DNA of 64,000 bases, taken from NCBI RefSeq assembly GCF_048128805.1, contig NC_136012.1:10576621-10640620 (forward strand), in the 5' to 3' direction. A program made the position numbers and the translations under genes. Below, piece after piece: positions 11,547 to 24,392 of the stretch (within the stretch, counting starts at the first letter, position 1; each line of letters starts with the position of its first letter). The notes below the pieces were generated by a model, which was given only the letters and a program-made list of their open reading frames with translations, ran no database searches and was not told the origin of the DNA. This DNA comes from Centroberyx gerrardi (taxonomy: Eukaryota; Chordata; Actinopteri; Beryciformes; Berycidae).

Positions 11547-13939
11547 TGTCATGTACCGGTTCACCCTGATTCTGCATACACTCAACCATATGTTTGATCA
11601 ATGATCTTTTCAAAGATCATTTTCACATTATTATGCCACTGTAATGTGTGTTTTTTTTTTTTTTCACATTCCTCTTCTCCAGTGCTTCATGTTAGCAATT
11701 CTGTTGATCCTGTGTTAGGCAGTATTTTGCTGCCTATCTTCACAATCCCTTCCAATCAGAATGGACAACTTCTCTTGCTTTTGTTTGCACTGGTTGACCT
11801 TCCTCACTTGCTTCTTTACATCCATTGCATCAACGTAGGTGAGCCCACGCAGTGCGCACCACAGTGTACTGAGTGGTTGTGTTGTGTAAGTCTAAATTGG
11901 TTTGCATTTATCTCTGTGGACTAGACTCCAGCTTATGGAGAGAGTGAGTGCAGTGGCCCACTGCTCTGCTTGTAGGGCTCTGGGTGCATTAGCTCTGCCA
12001 TAATATATATCCATATTCATTAGCTGGAAATTCACTACTGCACAGACCAAACACTGCAGGCTATTTTTTCTGCTTTCTGAGCCGGTTCGCTTATTTGTTT
12101 ATTTGTTTGTATTACTGAGGGAGCTGAAATGAGACAAAATGCAGAAAGGCCAGAACCCATTTTGACAATGCTCTTGGGAATATGGAGCTGTTCCTAGGCA
12201 AATGGATGTTTTAAATATGTGGGTGTTAGTGGTTTATGTTAAACACTCAGGGTGTTGTTCTTGCATGGAGTTGCTGTTCCTAAGGATAGTAAAAATGTCA
12301 GTGAGAAAAACTGTGTCAAATCAACAGTCATGAACCTCTTTGAAGTGCTGTCTATTAGATATGACACACACACTCCACCTTGTCCCCTGCACCCCACTGT
12401 TTCTACCTTCCACTGTTCGCTGAGTGTATAAGGCTGTTGCCATAGAGACCTGTCCCCTACTAGTTGTAACCATAGAAACCTTCTTGTCTGTCTGAGAGAG
12501 AGAGCGAGAGCGAGACAGAATTTTTGCAACAGAATTACCATATGAACCCTTGAACTCTCCTCACTGCTGTCTCCCCTCTCCAGGCTGCAAGATGAAAGTC
12601 AAAGAGGGAGAATTAAATTATCTTTTTCAAAGGGCTGAGTGAGAAGTATCAGAGAAAATATACAAGAAGAAAAGGAATACAGCTCGTAGTCCCACTTGAT
12701 AAACATCTATTGAACATTTGGCCATGAATAAGTCAGAAATGTTGCAGAGACTACACCAACAATCAACAACATTGAAATGGGAAAGAAGTCCAGAGTGATT
12801 AGAAAATTCCAAGATTTCTAAATGACCTTTTTGGAAACTATTCAGTCAAAAAAAAAGTCAGTTTCTTTACAAATATTTACTAACGAGTGGACATGTCAGC
12901 TCACTATTGAACTAAAATGTTGTCTTTCATGCATTATGTGAATTGTTATCAGTCTATATTTTAGATCTAGCATTGTATAAGATGGGTGATCTTTCAGAAT
13001 GTATAGGTACAAGCTAGTTTATGTGATGACTGGATAAAAGTATTGATGAACAATGATGTTGCATTGTATCTAGGCCAGCATGATCGATGTCTCTCCTATG
13101 TGACATTTTTTCTGAAAAACAACTTACCCTCTGGGACCGAATCAATCTACTTAGCCACTCTATTAAATTAAGTTTACGTTGGGTCTGAAAGCTTCCTTTC
13201 ACTAGGGACTGTTTGGACCATCTGTGGCCATGGCTATCACAAGGAGAAGTGAGAGATTAATGTGAGGCAGGTCACTCAGCCTGTCTCTCTCATCTCTGCA
13301 GGGACTGAGCCTTTCTGACCACTTGTCAGTGCAGAGAGGGGAGAGGGATGTGAGCGAGTGTGATATAAGAGAGCCTAAAGCCTGTAGATGGTCTGTCTGT
13401 CCTCCTCTCACTGATGCGACGAGATGTGCGCTCTCTCCATCCAACTTAAAAGATCAATTCTCTTTCTCACTCTTCTTGACTGTGTCTTCGTCATCAGCCC
13501 TTGTGTGTCTCTCCTGAGCAACAAGCCTCCTTCGTGAGCAGAACTCTAATGAATGCTTTGATTCCACAAAGCTATCACTTAAACACATTCATCGCACAGT
13601 ATGTCAATAATACAGATGAACTGCATGCTCTTAAAGGTTACCATTTTGTTAACAAATGCCTAAACAAAGCTATTAACTAACTTCAATAATATTCTGTAAT
13701 ATGTTCTCTAATATGCAGTTTTCTACAGCAAACATTAGGCGTGTGTGTGTGTAACATTTTGACTGATATCACATTTTTGGAATAAAACTCTTGGAGAGAG
13801 GGAGAGACAGAGAATATAATATAGAAAATAAGGGTGTATTATTCATGTGTGACCATGTATCTACACATTTTTACATATTTTAACCCCTCCCAACTCTCAA
13901 AAAAAAAAAAAATGCTCCCAAGACAACAAACTCAATCTC
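10041..13939. other. Intergenic region downstream of the protocadherin gene
   Basis: No gene recognised on either strand. It includes (CA)n at 11514-11543, a 22-bp palindrome near 11599-11620, and short unsupported frames only. Confidence 0.5.
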
Positions 13940-13957
13940 ATTTTTAAGAAAGAAAAC

Positions 13958-13963
13958 TTTATT
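13958..13963 (-). terminator. Distal candidate poly(A) signal AATAAA
   Basis: Reads AATAAA on the minus strand (followed by GT), about 2.9 kb after the constant-exon stop, with a poly(T)-like tract on the minus strand some 50 bp further on (13898-13911). Confidence 0.5.
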
Positions 13964-15013
13964 AGTGATTTATAAACAAAACACATTACCACTGTATCCA
14001 TTTAGGTAAAATAAAAAAGAAAGCCAGAAAATAAATGAAATTCACTACTTCACCGTTACAGTTGATGAGCGGGTGTACAAAAAAGGGTTTTACAACAGAT
14101 CTGTGCTGATCCATTTAGGACAGCACATTGCCACCATAGTTCACCACCATACATTGGGAAAGAATGACAGCATGAACGCTCACTAAACACAAGCATACAC
14201 TACATATACCTTTTTTACATTGGAATATTTTTTCAGTCATTTTTCATTTTTTTGTTGAAAGTAGAGTGAAAGGGAAGAGATAGCTCATCATAGGATCATA
14301 CATATTTCAGTTACAATATTACAGTGTTAGTTAGATCGTCATGTCAAAGCCGGACACAGAGAGTGATCTTTTTTTTTTTCTTTTTTTTTCTTTGCTTGTT
14401 CTCAAAAACATAAATCATATTTGGTAAAAGGAAAAAAAAACGTTGCGTTCGAGGGTATCACACTATAGCATTTACAAATATCTAAAGAGGTTTAGTTGAT
14501 GCCATACAACACCACCATCTGTGGAGTGTGAAGGGTGTAGTATGTAGAGGATGCTTGGCAGAGACAGAAGTACATACAAATATCTCCTGTGCGAGTCATG
14601 AAGTAAAATGATAATACAAAAGAATAAAATCATAGCCATCTATCTATTTATATATATATTTCTCTATATAGTATGTGTTTCCTTTGAGCAGTACATGCAG
14701 CAGCCACTTAGTGGAGTGACGTCATATTGAGCCGCAAAACTTTGGGGACGTGGCAACAAGTTACAGGCAGGGGAGGGGAACCAATAGAAGCAGGTCTGAG
14801 GCATGTCTCTGCCCCTTTTCAAAACCTCCTGAGAGAGGATTGGTGGGATAGAGCTGTGGGATGGGAATCCCTAGATGCCCATATTTTTTTTTTAGCAGGT
14901 TTCATTTACTAATGTAGAGACAATCTATGAAAAGCCTACGCTACATTTACAGCGTACATAAAAGCCAATATGTGACTCAACAATCCTAAACAATCAATTT
15001 GGAGAAGAAGAAC

Positions 15014-15019
15014 TTTATT
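15014..15019 (-). terminator. Proximal candidate poly(A) signal AATAAA
   Basis: Reads GAGAATAAAGTTC on the minus strand, about 1.9 kb after the constant-exon stop. It could give a shorter 3' UTR. Confidence 0.45.
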
Positions 15020-16898
15020 CTCTGGTACATGGAAGGGGAGGGCCAGCCCACGGCACCTGTCTCCTCACTTCGTCCCAGACCTCCACCCCTGTCTTCTGCC
15101 CCATCCCACCTGGTCCCCTCTCATCAGTGACTACAAACAGGAAATGAACAGCGTACTGTAGTATTCACAAGTTAAAAGCACTGAACCGTTTTGCACTTAG
15201 AGAGACGTCTGACAAGAGTTCACGGCGCAGACCCCCGACTGGGCTTCCCCAGGCCTTGTCCACATTACTCCATGCTGTTGCCAGCACACCACAATGTTCA
15301 GAGTAGGCCATTCCCAGGATCGTTCCTGAGCAGGGGATCAGAGGGGGGTTGGGGGTAGTCTATGCCAATGGCCAGAATAGGATAGTGATTGAGGGTAAAG
15401 GGGGGTGGGTATGACAAGCAAAAACACTGCTGTTAAAGCTGAATGGAAAAAAGAAGAACATAAGAAAGTAGGTAATTGTCTCCTCAGAGAACAAATTAAA
15501 AGAGATAGAGTTCACAAATTTCATCATCACATGAAGAGGCAGCGGGCTGGGTGAAAATGGGGGAAAGGCAGTTGGGTCTTGGGGAGGAGAGGGTAGCTTG
15601 TGGTAGCTTAGGGCAAGTACGGGCAGGTGAGCAGTGGTAAGATCAGGGTATCAGGTAAGGACTGGTTGCTACCAAACATTCAGAGCAGAAAGCGTCAGGC
15701 TTTTGCTGAGTGGAAGGGGGAGAAGAGAAGGTATTATCAAAAGCTTGAGACCCTCCTGGTGTTCTACAAGGTTTCATCAGAGTCCAGTGACTGAAGGCTG
15801 AGTCACAAGCCAGCTCAGCTGGACTCTCCTCTCCGTGGTCCTCAGGAGAATTTCAGGTATCTTCTCATCTCTCCATCTTTCTGTTGCTCTCTGCATTAAG
15901 CAGTTGGGGTTCTTGCTAGAGATGTAACTCTCTGTGTCCTTTGAAAATGCAGTGAGCAGACAAGGAGTGACTGCAGAGGATGCTGCTTCCATCCTGAGAG
16001 AGTTGATGTACACATGTGCACCGCAAAGGAGACTGTGCAGGGCAAAAAGCTTGCAGTGTCTATTTATAAGCACATCTCATTGATGTTGGTTGATTTTGTC
16101 TCCTTTTTATCTCTCTCTAGGCCTTCAGTGCTTTCAGTGTCCACTTTGTCATGATACGTGTGTGTATTCGTGTTTGCATATTTGAGTGTGTGTGAGTATG
16201 CGTGTGTGTGTGTGTGTGTGCATGTGTTTTCATTGCGATCTCAGGGAACACTGTTGGCAAACACCAGAGGAATCCGCAGCAGTGTCATATTAGCCTTAGT
16301 TTCAGTGACTCTCCTGTGCTATTTACAAGTTGTATGTGTCCAGCTGCAGATCACATACATTTTATTCAATCTTTGTGTTTCTTCTGGTTACTTTCTTTTT
16401 TCTTGACATTTCCTTTTTTCTCTTTTTCGTCAGCTGGCACAGAGCGTTTTGTTGTTGTTGTAGTACAAAGTATTTGTCTTCTCTCAGAGAGAATGGTTTA
16501 CACATCACGGTTGGGGAGGGGGTAAGACAGAGGTGCCAACGTGCCCAGTGGGTGAAAGGGTAAAAAACAGAGGATGAGGGCAAGAGCGGTCCTTCGGAGA
16601 CATGATTTGGCTCAGGGTGCATAGGCACAAGGGGGCATGGAGGAAAATCAATCATTTTATTGTCATCAAGGCAAGATTAATAATTTACCTCAGCAAGAGA
16701 TTAGAGGTAAAATAAATCTTGATAAGGCCAGGTTCACAACAGAGAGAGCTTTAAAATATTAAGAGTGAAAATATGTGATAATGTGGAGCTGGGAAATCTA
16801 TAATACTTTTCATATTTTCTTTTTGCCCGGTGGACTTTGGTTGGTACCTCTGTTTTAACAACGCCCTTTCCTTCTTTACTCTTTCTCCTCCTACTCCT

Positions 16899-17206
16899 CT
16901 ACTCATCCCCATCATCCTTGCCCTTATCCTTCTTGTCTTTCTTTTCCTTCTTCTTCTTCTTCTTCTTCTTGGCCTCCTCTTTCTTTCCAAAGGTGATGAA
17001 ATCACTCTTGTCATCTTCTCCTCCCTGGTTCTGTCTAATGGATATGATGGCAGGGGAGCCAGGGATGATGAAGGCTTCTGGGGGAACCTCGCCAGGTTTC
17101 AGGTGTTGTGGGGGGGCACCAGGCCCACCTGGGCCGTAGCGGAAGTGCCAGCTGTTGCTGTCCACGCCAGCTCCCATTGGGGGGGACACCTCTCCCCCCT
17201 CACCAT
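16899..17206 (-). CDS. Protocadherin alpha constant exon 3 with stop codon
   Basis: Acceptor TTGCAG above 17206; coding runs to the stop at 16899. It begins [20 protein letters not shown], then has a Gly/Pro-rich part, [26 protein letters not shown], and a run of lysines encoded largely by AAG repeats, ending in [19 protein letters not shown] and [11 protein letters not shown] are hallmarks of the alpha constant region and rule out a gamma-type one. The three constant exons add up to 459 nt (152 residues plus stop). The domain is shared by all isoforms, lies in the cytoplasm and connects to kinase and cytoskeletal partners in the known family. The lysine tail differs from that of mammals. Confidence 0.96.
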
Positions 17207-18082
17207 CTGCAAGTAACAGAGAGAGATAGATGATGGGTTATTATTTACCATCTACTATTTAGTTTTCATCAAACAGATATGGCTATTACATAATGATGAA
17301 GTCGTTATAAGATATATCACTGTTTGTACCATAACTGTCTTGGTCATAGTCATGGTCAAATTTGCTCATGTTAGTTATACTTCCACAGGCACTAAATGGT
17401 GGAGATTTAAAAAGCTAGAGGTCTCAGGCTGTAACCACATATCATTCAATGGCGACACACTTCAGACACACTGTGTGAAAATTCTGACTGCAGCAAGAGT
17501 TCACTGATCTCCACAGCGGCCATTGTGATATCCTTAATCGGTCACTAATCGCAGGCATTACGCGTGGAACAGCCATGACATGCTACAAAGGGGAGGAGGT
17601 GGTGAAACTTAATGGGAGGTTTCAAAGAGGAGGCTGTTAAGCGGCAACAAATCAAAGGCTCCCTCCTGGCCGCAGCTAACGTCCTCGGCACTGTCGGATA
17701 AGACATCAAACCCTCCATCATGATGCTAGAGGCTGGGAAAGGTCAGGGAGTAGAGCTGTGGTAGTTTAATGGAATTTAAATAGACTGTTCACACACTACA
17801 CGCATGTTTTGGAAGAAAGCCAAAATTTTACTTTCATCACGGATATGTGCCAGAGCAGTAAATGCAGATTATAGCAGCACAATGATGGCACACTGTGGTC
17901 TTTGTGTGTTTGCTCAAGTGTGTGGCTATGTATGTGTTTGTTATTTTTTTTAAACCAGTGAACTGTCTCATAAGGTGTCTGGGTGCCCCATCCTCCAGCT
18001 GTACAGGTTAATAGCCTCCAGTTGATTAACAGACAGGTGAGAGCCTGCCTTTCCTCATTGCCACCAGTCACTCTAGTTCTCC

Positions 18083-18767
18083 CTTAAGCTGTTTGCAGAC
18101 TGTGTGATTGTGATCGTCTTTTGCATTCACTTTATGTCAGACTGTGCGATTGGAGAGAAGTACAATTTTGATTATTAGCCTGAATTGAATTGAAGCTGTT
18201 CCATTGTCATATTGTGTGATTGGCTGAATGATGAGGCTGTGTCCTACTTCAGCCGATGACACACCAACTGAGTTTTGACACCCTGTGTCTGACGCAGGAA
18301 AAAAGCGACCCGGAGAATTTAAAAATGGTGTTGGTGAAACAGCAGGCGGTGGCGGTAATGACAGCAATGTTTTGCCTCAAGAAGCAGAGGAGTCTGCCCT
18401 CTTTTATTATATGTCAACAGATTTTGGAACCTTCGTCACGCTTTACTTTTGAGTTGGACATGTTTGGTTTTGTTTACATTTTATACAGCTGGCACGCTAA
18501 TATGCCATAATTTCCTACCGTGACCCCAATTGGTGATTCCCCAGAAGAGTGTCATGGCATTCGTCATACTACACGAATATGGGCCCAAATTTCTGACACT
18601 GCCAGAACTTTGGCGGAGCCTAGGACTCTTAGCTATCCTTGATCTGGTCATACTGAACGAACAAAGACTGACAACTATTGTTCATGACGAAAGATTTTCC
18701 TAGACGTGAAAAATTTGTCTGGGACGGCATTAAGACGGATAATCTCACAGTCTGCATTCACCTTTAG
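18083..18767. mobile_element. Inverted-repeat non-autonomous DNA element
   Basis: The left end reads CTTAAGCTGTTTGCAGACTG and the right end is the complement of CTAAAGGTGAATGCAGACTG, giving similar 30-bp termini about 0.7 kb apart. I see no coding sequence and no clear target duplication. Confidence 0.55.
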
Positions 18768-20491
18768 TCTCTAGAGCCCATGACTCACTGCAGCAGAATG
18801 ACACTTGTCACAGCCCCTGCCAACCCATCAAGTGCCGAAGGAGACGGACCTCTCTTCCACACAAGTAAATAACGCCATTAAAAGGGTGGGAGCATGTACA
18901 TAAATAAAGAGGACACTGGAAAGCCAACACATTGTTACTATGTGTTATTTAGTCAATGGCAGACCTGATTACATTTAGGATGGTGTTCAGAACTTTACAC
19001 ACTTGTGTGTGTCTGTGTGTGCTTGTGCGGGTGTGTAGTATATAACAAAACTAAACACACTCAACCTACCAGCAAAACACACCCCATCACTTTGCCTCTT
19101 TCCTCACAGCAATGACCTAGTTGCAACACTTTCCTCACATATTCCTTTTATTCCTCTGACTCTTTTTCTGAGTTCTTTCCAAAGGGGAGATTAACCGAGC
19201 AGGGCTCCATCCAACCAGAAGGAACAGTGTCTGGAAGAAGTAGCCTGACCTCATATGATACCCAGGGCAGAGAAGAGCATCTTCCCATCCTGTCTCACCC
19301 CTCTTTTACCCGACCAGCTCTGACATATTCCGTCTACTTTCAGTTTCAATTTTCCTCATGTTGCAACTCTTACTCAAAATGGACTGTGTCATCCCAAATA
19401 TAGTGGCCTAAATTCTGTAGAGAAAGGGAAAGTTGGACCCACAACTGTAATTCTAACTGTAAAATATGAATGTACTGTAGGGACTAAGGCAAGGTCCGTC
19501 TCTTTGCAGAGGGGCAGTAGTTCAATCAGTCAGCTGAAATTCCTCAGATCATGAGGACTTGGGTGATACTGCAGATAGTGATTGAATGGCCATGGGGAGG
19601 CATTCGTACACAGAATCTCTGACTCTGATACACATACATTCTACATTGCATCAATGAGACAGAACATGTATCTAGTATGCAGTTAATGTGAATGTGTGTG
19701 TGTGTTAGTGTGTTAAAATGCTACATTGTGTTTGTTTAATTGTTAATTAATTTAATTGTTTAATTTAGTAACAAATAAGTACCATTAATACTTTTCAATA
19801 TATGAGATATGATGGAGTTTATTAGTCCGCTTTTTCTCATATTATATACTCCTCTCTTATTCCCTCCCTGATTTTTATACCTCCTTTCATCCACATTTCT
19901 CTTATCCCTCTTTTCTCTCATACTTATTTCTCCTCCCTATTTCACCATCCCAATCCCCAACTCTCAGTGAGACCTGCTCACAGTGAAGGATTCTGGGAGT
20001 AAATCTGTGGCGAGCATGACGTCTCCTGCTTGGCATACAATCTTAATCAGTCTTATAGAGTGAAACACACTGCTGCACAGCCACCCGCCCCTCTATCTGC
20101 AGGGAAGCTGGCCAGGCCCAGTCACAGTGCCATATTATGAGGCATAACATCACCAGTGGCAGCGATTTCACCCACTGTGTGAATGGAAACACACACTGGC
20201 TCTAGCACAGATGATATCATGTTTTATTCCCTCAGATATATTTAAAAATGAGACACTGGGGCCACCATACAAGAATTAAATGGGCCATGCATTTGAATTC
20301 TTCCACATCACAATTGCCATAAGTCTTTCACTGATTGCGACAACACAGCTGCAAGAGTTGCAGAGTAGACCGAGTTTGACACCGAGACAGAGAAGATGAG
20401 GACAGGGGAGGGAGGGCGGATCCAGTCGCTGCTTTCTCCACATCTAGACACACAGACAGCTAGAGTCAGATTCTTTTACAACGGGAGAGTT

Positions 20492-20832
20492 GGTAACACT
20501 TTCTATGAAGCCCGTGTCTATAATACATTATAATCATACTTATAACACATTATAATGCCATCATAATGCATTATAAGTATAGTTATAATCATGCATAGAC
20601 AGTTATAATGTTTTATAACATTACTCATAATCTGTTATAAAGCTTTTTCATTTAAGTGGTAATGAAAAAGCTTTATAACAGATTGTAAGTAATGTGTTTA
20701 TAATGTTATAAAACATTATAACTGTCTATGCATGATTATAACTATACTTATAATGCATTATGATGGCATTATAATGTGTTATAAGTATGATTATAATGTA
20801 TTATAGACACTGGCTTCATAGAAAGTGTTACC
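20492..20832. mobile_element. 341-bp palindromic hAT-like MITE
   Basis: Two arms of about 165 bp are near-perfect reverse complements, starting GGTAACACTTTCTATGAAG and ending in its complement. They meet at a short centre near 20655 (AGCTTTTTCATTTAAGTGG). The flanks GGAGAGTT (20484-20491) and GGAGAGTC (20833-20840) look like an 8-bp target duplication with one change, which fits hAT. The element has no coding capacity. Confidence 0.85.
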
Positions 20833-23800
20833 GGAGAGTCTTCCCCCAGTTAATAAGTCCTCATCTGACTCCCCCAGCAGTAACATGACCCTGATTCTAC
20901 ACTCTCAAAAGCAAGGCAAAAAGAGCAGAAAAGGAGGAGAAAACAGAGCAGGAAAATTCTAATTGAAAAAAATAGAGAATAATCATGGAATGCTGGCCGT
21001 GGTTTGCTCTAAAGTGTCCCCTCTCTTGCCTTTAAGAAATTGCCTGTGTAAAACAATGCAGGAATTTGATGAGACGCCAGTGCCCCCGATGCAAACTTAG
21101 ATTCCTAAACAAAACAGGACCCCAGAGAGTGATGAGTCATGTTGCGAGCAGACAGATGGAAAAGGGCAGGGCAGGGCAGGGTAGGTCTATTATACAGGGT
21201 CAAAGACATTACTGATGGATTAAAAAAATAATAACAACAGGTAATGGGACATACAGTACTCTGAAGTCCAGTCCTGTCAGTCCGGCTGTGTAAAAATCTG
21301 GTGCAATCGAAAAGGTCACACTATAACACCCTTCCCTACGCTTGGATATTCCTTTTGTACTCTTTTTATACATTTCTAACAAGATATATCATTTTGACCT
21401 TACCCTCCCCAATGCTGAAGCTGGGGGATTTGGACGGCAACTACAGATCTGTCACTACCTGTCTATATTTTATCCTTCCTGTCTGTCTACTTGTATGTCT
21501 TCTTTGTCTCTTTTCATTTTCTTCCCTCTCTTCATCCGCCCTTTATCTTTGCGTGTTCTCTGCCTCTTTTTTCCTTCAGGATGGTAACAGAGGCACACGC
21601 CTCACCCAGCGCTGATTCCCACACAGCCATTGCTTCTATCTGATTTGTCGATGGCTGTTGCAGAGCAAAAACTCTCTCTCTCTTCTCTCTCTCTCTCGCA
21701 CACCCTCCCTCCTTCCCTTTTCCCTGCTACCCTCTCTCTATCTCTTGTTTCCCCTGACCTTTCATCTAATCTAGCGTGAAAACTCCGCCAGCCAACACCC
21801 GTCCCTCCCAGTTATTGACAAAGCCTTAATCATGCCTATCAATGTTTATGGTAACATTAATGTGATTGGGAGTTAAACAGCTTGTCCATCAGTGATCACT
21901 ACCAGGCACATTAGAGACAAGCATGATTTGTTTTTTCATAGTGATGACCATTGCCTCTAACTCTCTCCATTGCTCTCTCTCACTCTCTGTCTGTGTATCT
22001 GACTCACACTGTCTACATTCAACCCCACAGTCTGCCTCTGTAATCATCATTAAAATCCTATAGTGACGCAAGCCACTGTAATCTGTAACTTTACAGTCTG
22101 TGATTATCTCTGTATCTTTCCCTAAGTTTGATCTCCATAGCCCTCGATCTATCTCAGTTGCTGCCCAACAGTCCTCTCTCTGTGTGCGTGTCTCCTCGCT
22201 CCTCTGTGCTGCCCAAGGTTTTCACAGCCACTTAAATCATCCGAGCTCCATTTTGCCACGTCTACTTTATTCATCCCCTTGTCTCGCCCTACCATCGGCC
22301 GGTTGGGCAGAAGCGCAGTGGAGCGCAGTGCAGCGTTACATAACGAGCTGAGGAGGAAGAGGAGGAGGAGGAGGAAGAGGTGCCAGGAAGTGCAAGGATG
22401 CAGATATGAAACACGATCCTCACCACCAAATGCAAGCGAGGGAGGAGGGGTAAAAAATGGCTGAAAAGATCCTGAAGGTGCAGATTTTTTTTTCTTTTTT
22501 TTTCTTTCTTTTTTTTGAGGGGGGCACTGCAGTGCTGGAGAAATCTGGGATTGTTATGATAGCCAACCCTCAGCTGGGACCACACCCTTCTCTGAGAAAA
22601 CACCTGTGCCCTGCTTGTGTTCTGTCCTGTGTGTATGTGCGTGTGTGTTTTTGTGTGTTTGCGCATTTTGATAAAAACACAATGTGACTCTCCCGTCTAT
22701 TCAAAACCTAATTCTTATTCATGCGTCAGTGTTTTCATCGCTGTGCCTGGGTGGTGATAGAAGAATGTATGTGTGTGTCTGCATAAATTAGCATATATTC
22801 CCCAAACTGGTAACTGTAAAATAGAAAAAAAAAGTGTTATGGGTATAAATAAAATTGTGCTCCCTGGTTGTGAGATTTTAACAGCAATTATAAAGAGTGT
22901 GCCTCCACATATGCATATTTGAATGTACAGCAGTGTGTGTGTTTGTGTGTGTGTGTGTGTGTGTGTTTGTGCGTTTGTTTCATGCCAGGTTGCACACCTT
23001 GGTGTCTGATCCCAGCTGGATCATGTGGCAGATGGTGGAGACAAGCTATCCCAAGAGACAGTACTAAGCCTCACAATAAAAAAAAAACACTGCTACTACG
23101 TGAATGTGTATGTGTTTGTGTGTGTGTGTGTGTGTGTGTATAAGTGTATAAGTGTGTATGTTAATAAGTGTAGATGCTAAGACCTTGCTCTGCTAGATGA
23201 GAGCAGTGACTTAAATAAGGACGAAACTGTCATTAATTGTGACATGACAAATGGAGAATTAGAGAGAAGGGGGGAGAGAGAGACTTAAGAGAGAGTAAGA
23301 TGGGAACGAAAACAGTGACAATAAAGGAAAGCAAATAACTGAAGTCAGGAATAGGAAATAGGTGGGGTTCAGAAACAGGAGGGATCCAGAAACAGAATGA
23401 AAAGGTCCCTGACAGCTTCTAGACAGTTCTACCGTGCCTTTCCAATGTGTCATCCCACCACAAATCTTTTCAGATCACACACACCTTAACTGAGAGAGTA
23501 CAGTGACAAAGTATGACATCCAGCCTTGCATTTAGGTGACTGCCTCTATCTCTTATTTATCCACCCATCACAGACTGATCATCTGATTTGAGTCAAAAAC
23601 CATTTCAGTGGCCAATGTCATGGAATTTCCTTTTCCAAACCCTTACCTACTCTTCCTGATGAGACTGGAAAAAGTAAGGAAATCTATAGGGTAAGGTAAT
23701 TGGTCATGGTCCCAAATACTCAATAACAGTTCATATGAAAGCAATAAAAGGATAAATCGCCAGTACAGTATCCTCTTCTCCTTTATTCATTCTACAGTCA

Positions 23801-24337
23801 TCTACCCTTTCCCCCCCTCACTTGGCCTTTTGCCCTCAACCCCTTGTGCTCATCTTTGCTTTGACAGGTGTTTGCTGCTGATTCCTGTCACTGCTAAACC
23901 AGGCTCTCTCTGTTCCTCCGTGTGTACCTGTGTGTGTGTGTGTGTGTGCGTGTGTGTGTGTCATCATGATGCAGAAAACACTAAACCTGCCTCCACCTCT
24001 GCAGTAAACCACAGCCCCAGTGTATGTAGGTCACTCTCCTTCCCTTACTCACTCCCTTGCTCTCTCCCTCTCCCCACCTTCCCTTTACACCTCTTACCAC
24101 CAACTTTCTCATTCTAAACATATCCCTCCCTCCTTTAACTCTATCACTCCTTGCTTTTCTTTTTTAGTTCTTGTTCCTGTGTCTCTGCATGTCAGTCGCC
24201 ACCTCCCTTTGTCTTATCCTTCACCTGATACCTACTGCCTCATTCTGCTTTCCCCAATGCCCCCTTCCTTCAGTATCTTTTGTCCCACACCATATGCTTG
24301 CACTCCCCTCTATATAACACCCTCCACCCACCCACCC

Positions 24338-24344
<7 letters not shown>

Positions 24345-24390
<46 letters not shown>
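24345..24390. repeat. (TC)n microsatellite
   Basis: Uninterrupted TC dinucleotides in the constant intron; shorter CT runs follow at 24511-24535, 24713-24731 and 24771-24798. Confidence 0.9.

Positions 24391-24392
<2 letters not shown>

Larger units (their letters stand above)
13940..16898 (-). other. 3' UTR of the protocadherin alpha transcripts (inferred)
   Basis: No coding frame is supported here on either strand. On the minus strand the first AATAAA after the stop that looks plausible is at 15019-15014, and a second is at 13963-13958, followed by T/A-rich sequence. A UTR of about 1.9 or 2.9 kb is in keeping with the long 3' UTR of mammalian Pcdh-alpha. The region includes a (GT)n tract near 16202-16220. 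The end position is inferred from the distal signal. Confidence 0.6.

Noticed and set aside
11251..11613. 120-codon frame over a (CA)n tract
   Set aside because: Low-complexity translation of the microsatellite with no domain or conserved context.
16751..17216. Several overlapping frames on both strands around constant exon 3
   Set aside because: Only the minus-strand frame with alpha constant motifs and a splice acceptor is supported; the others are translations of CTT/AAG repeats.
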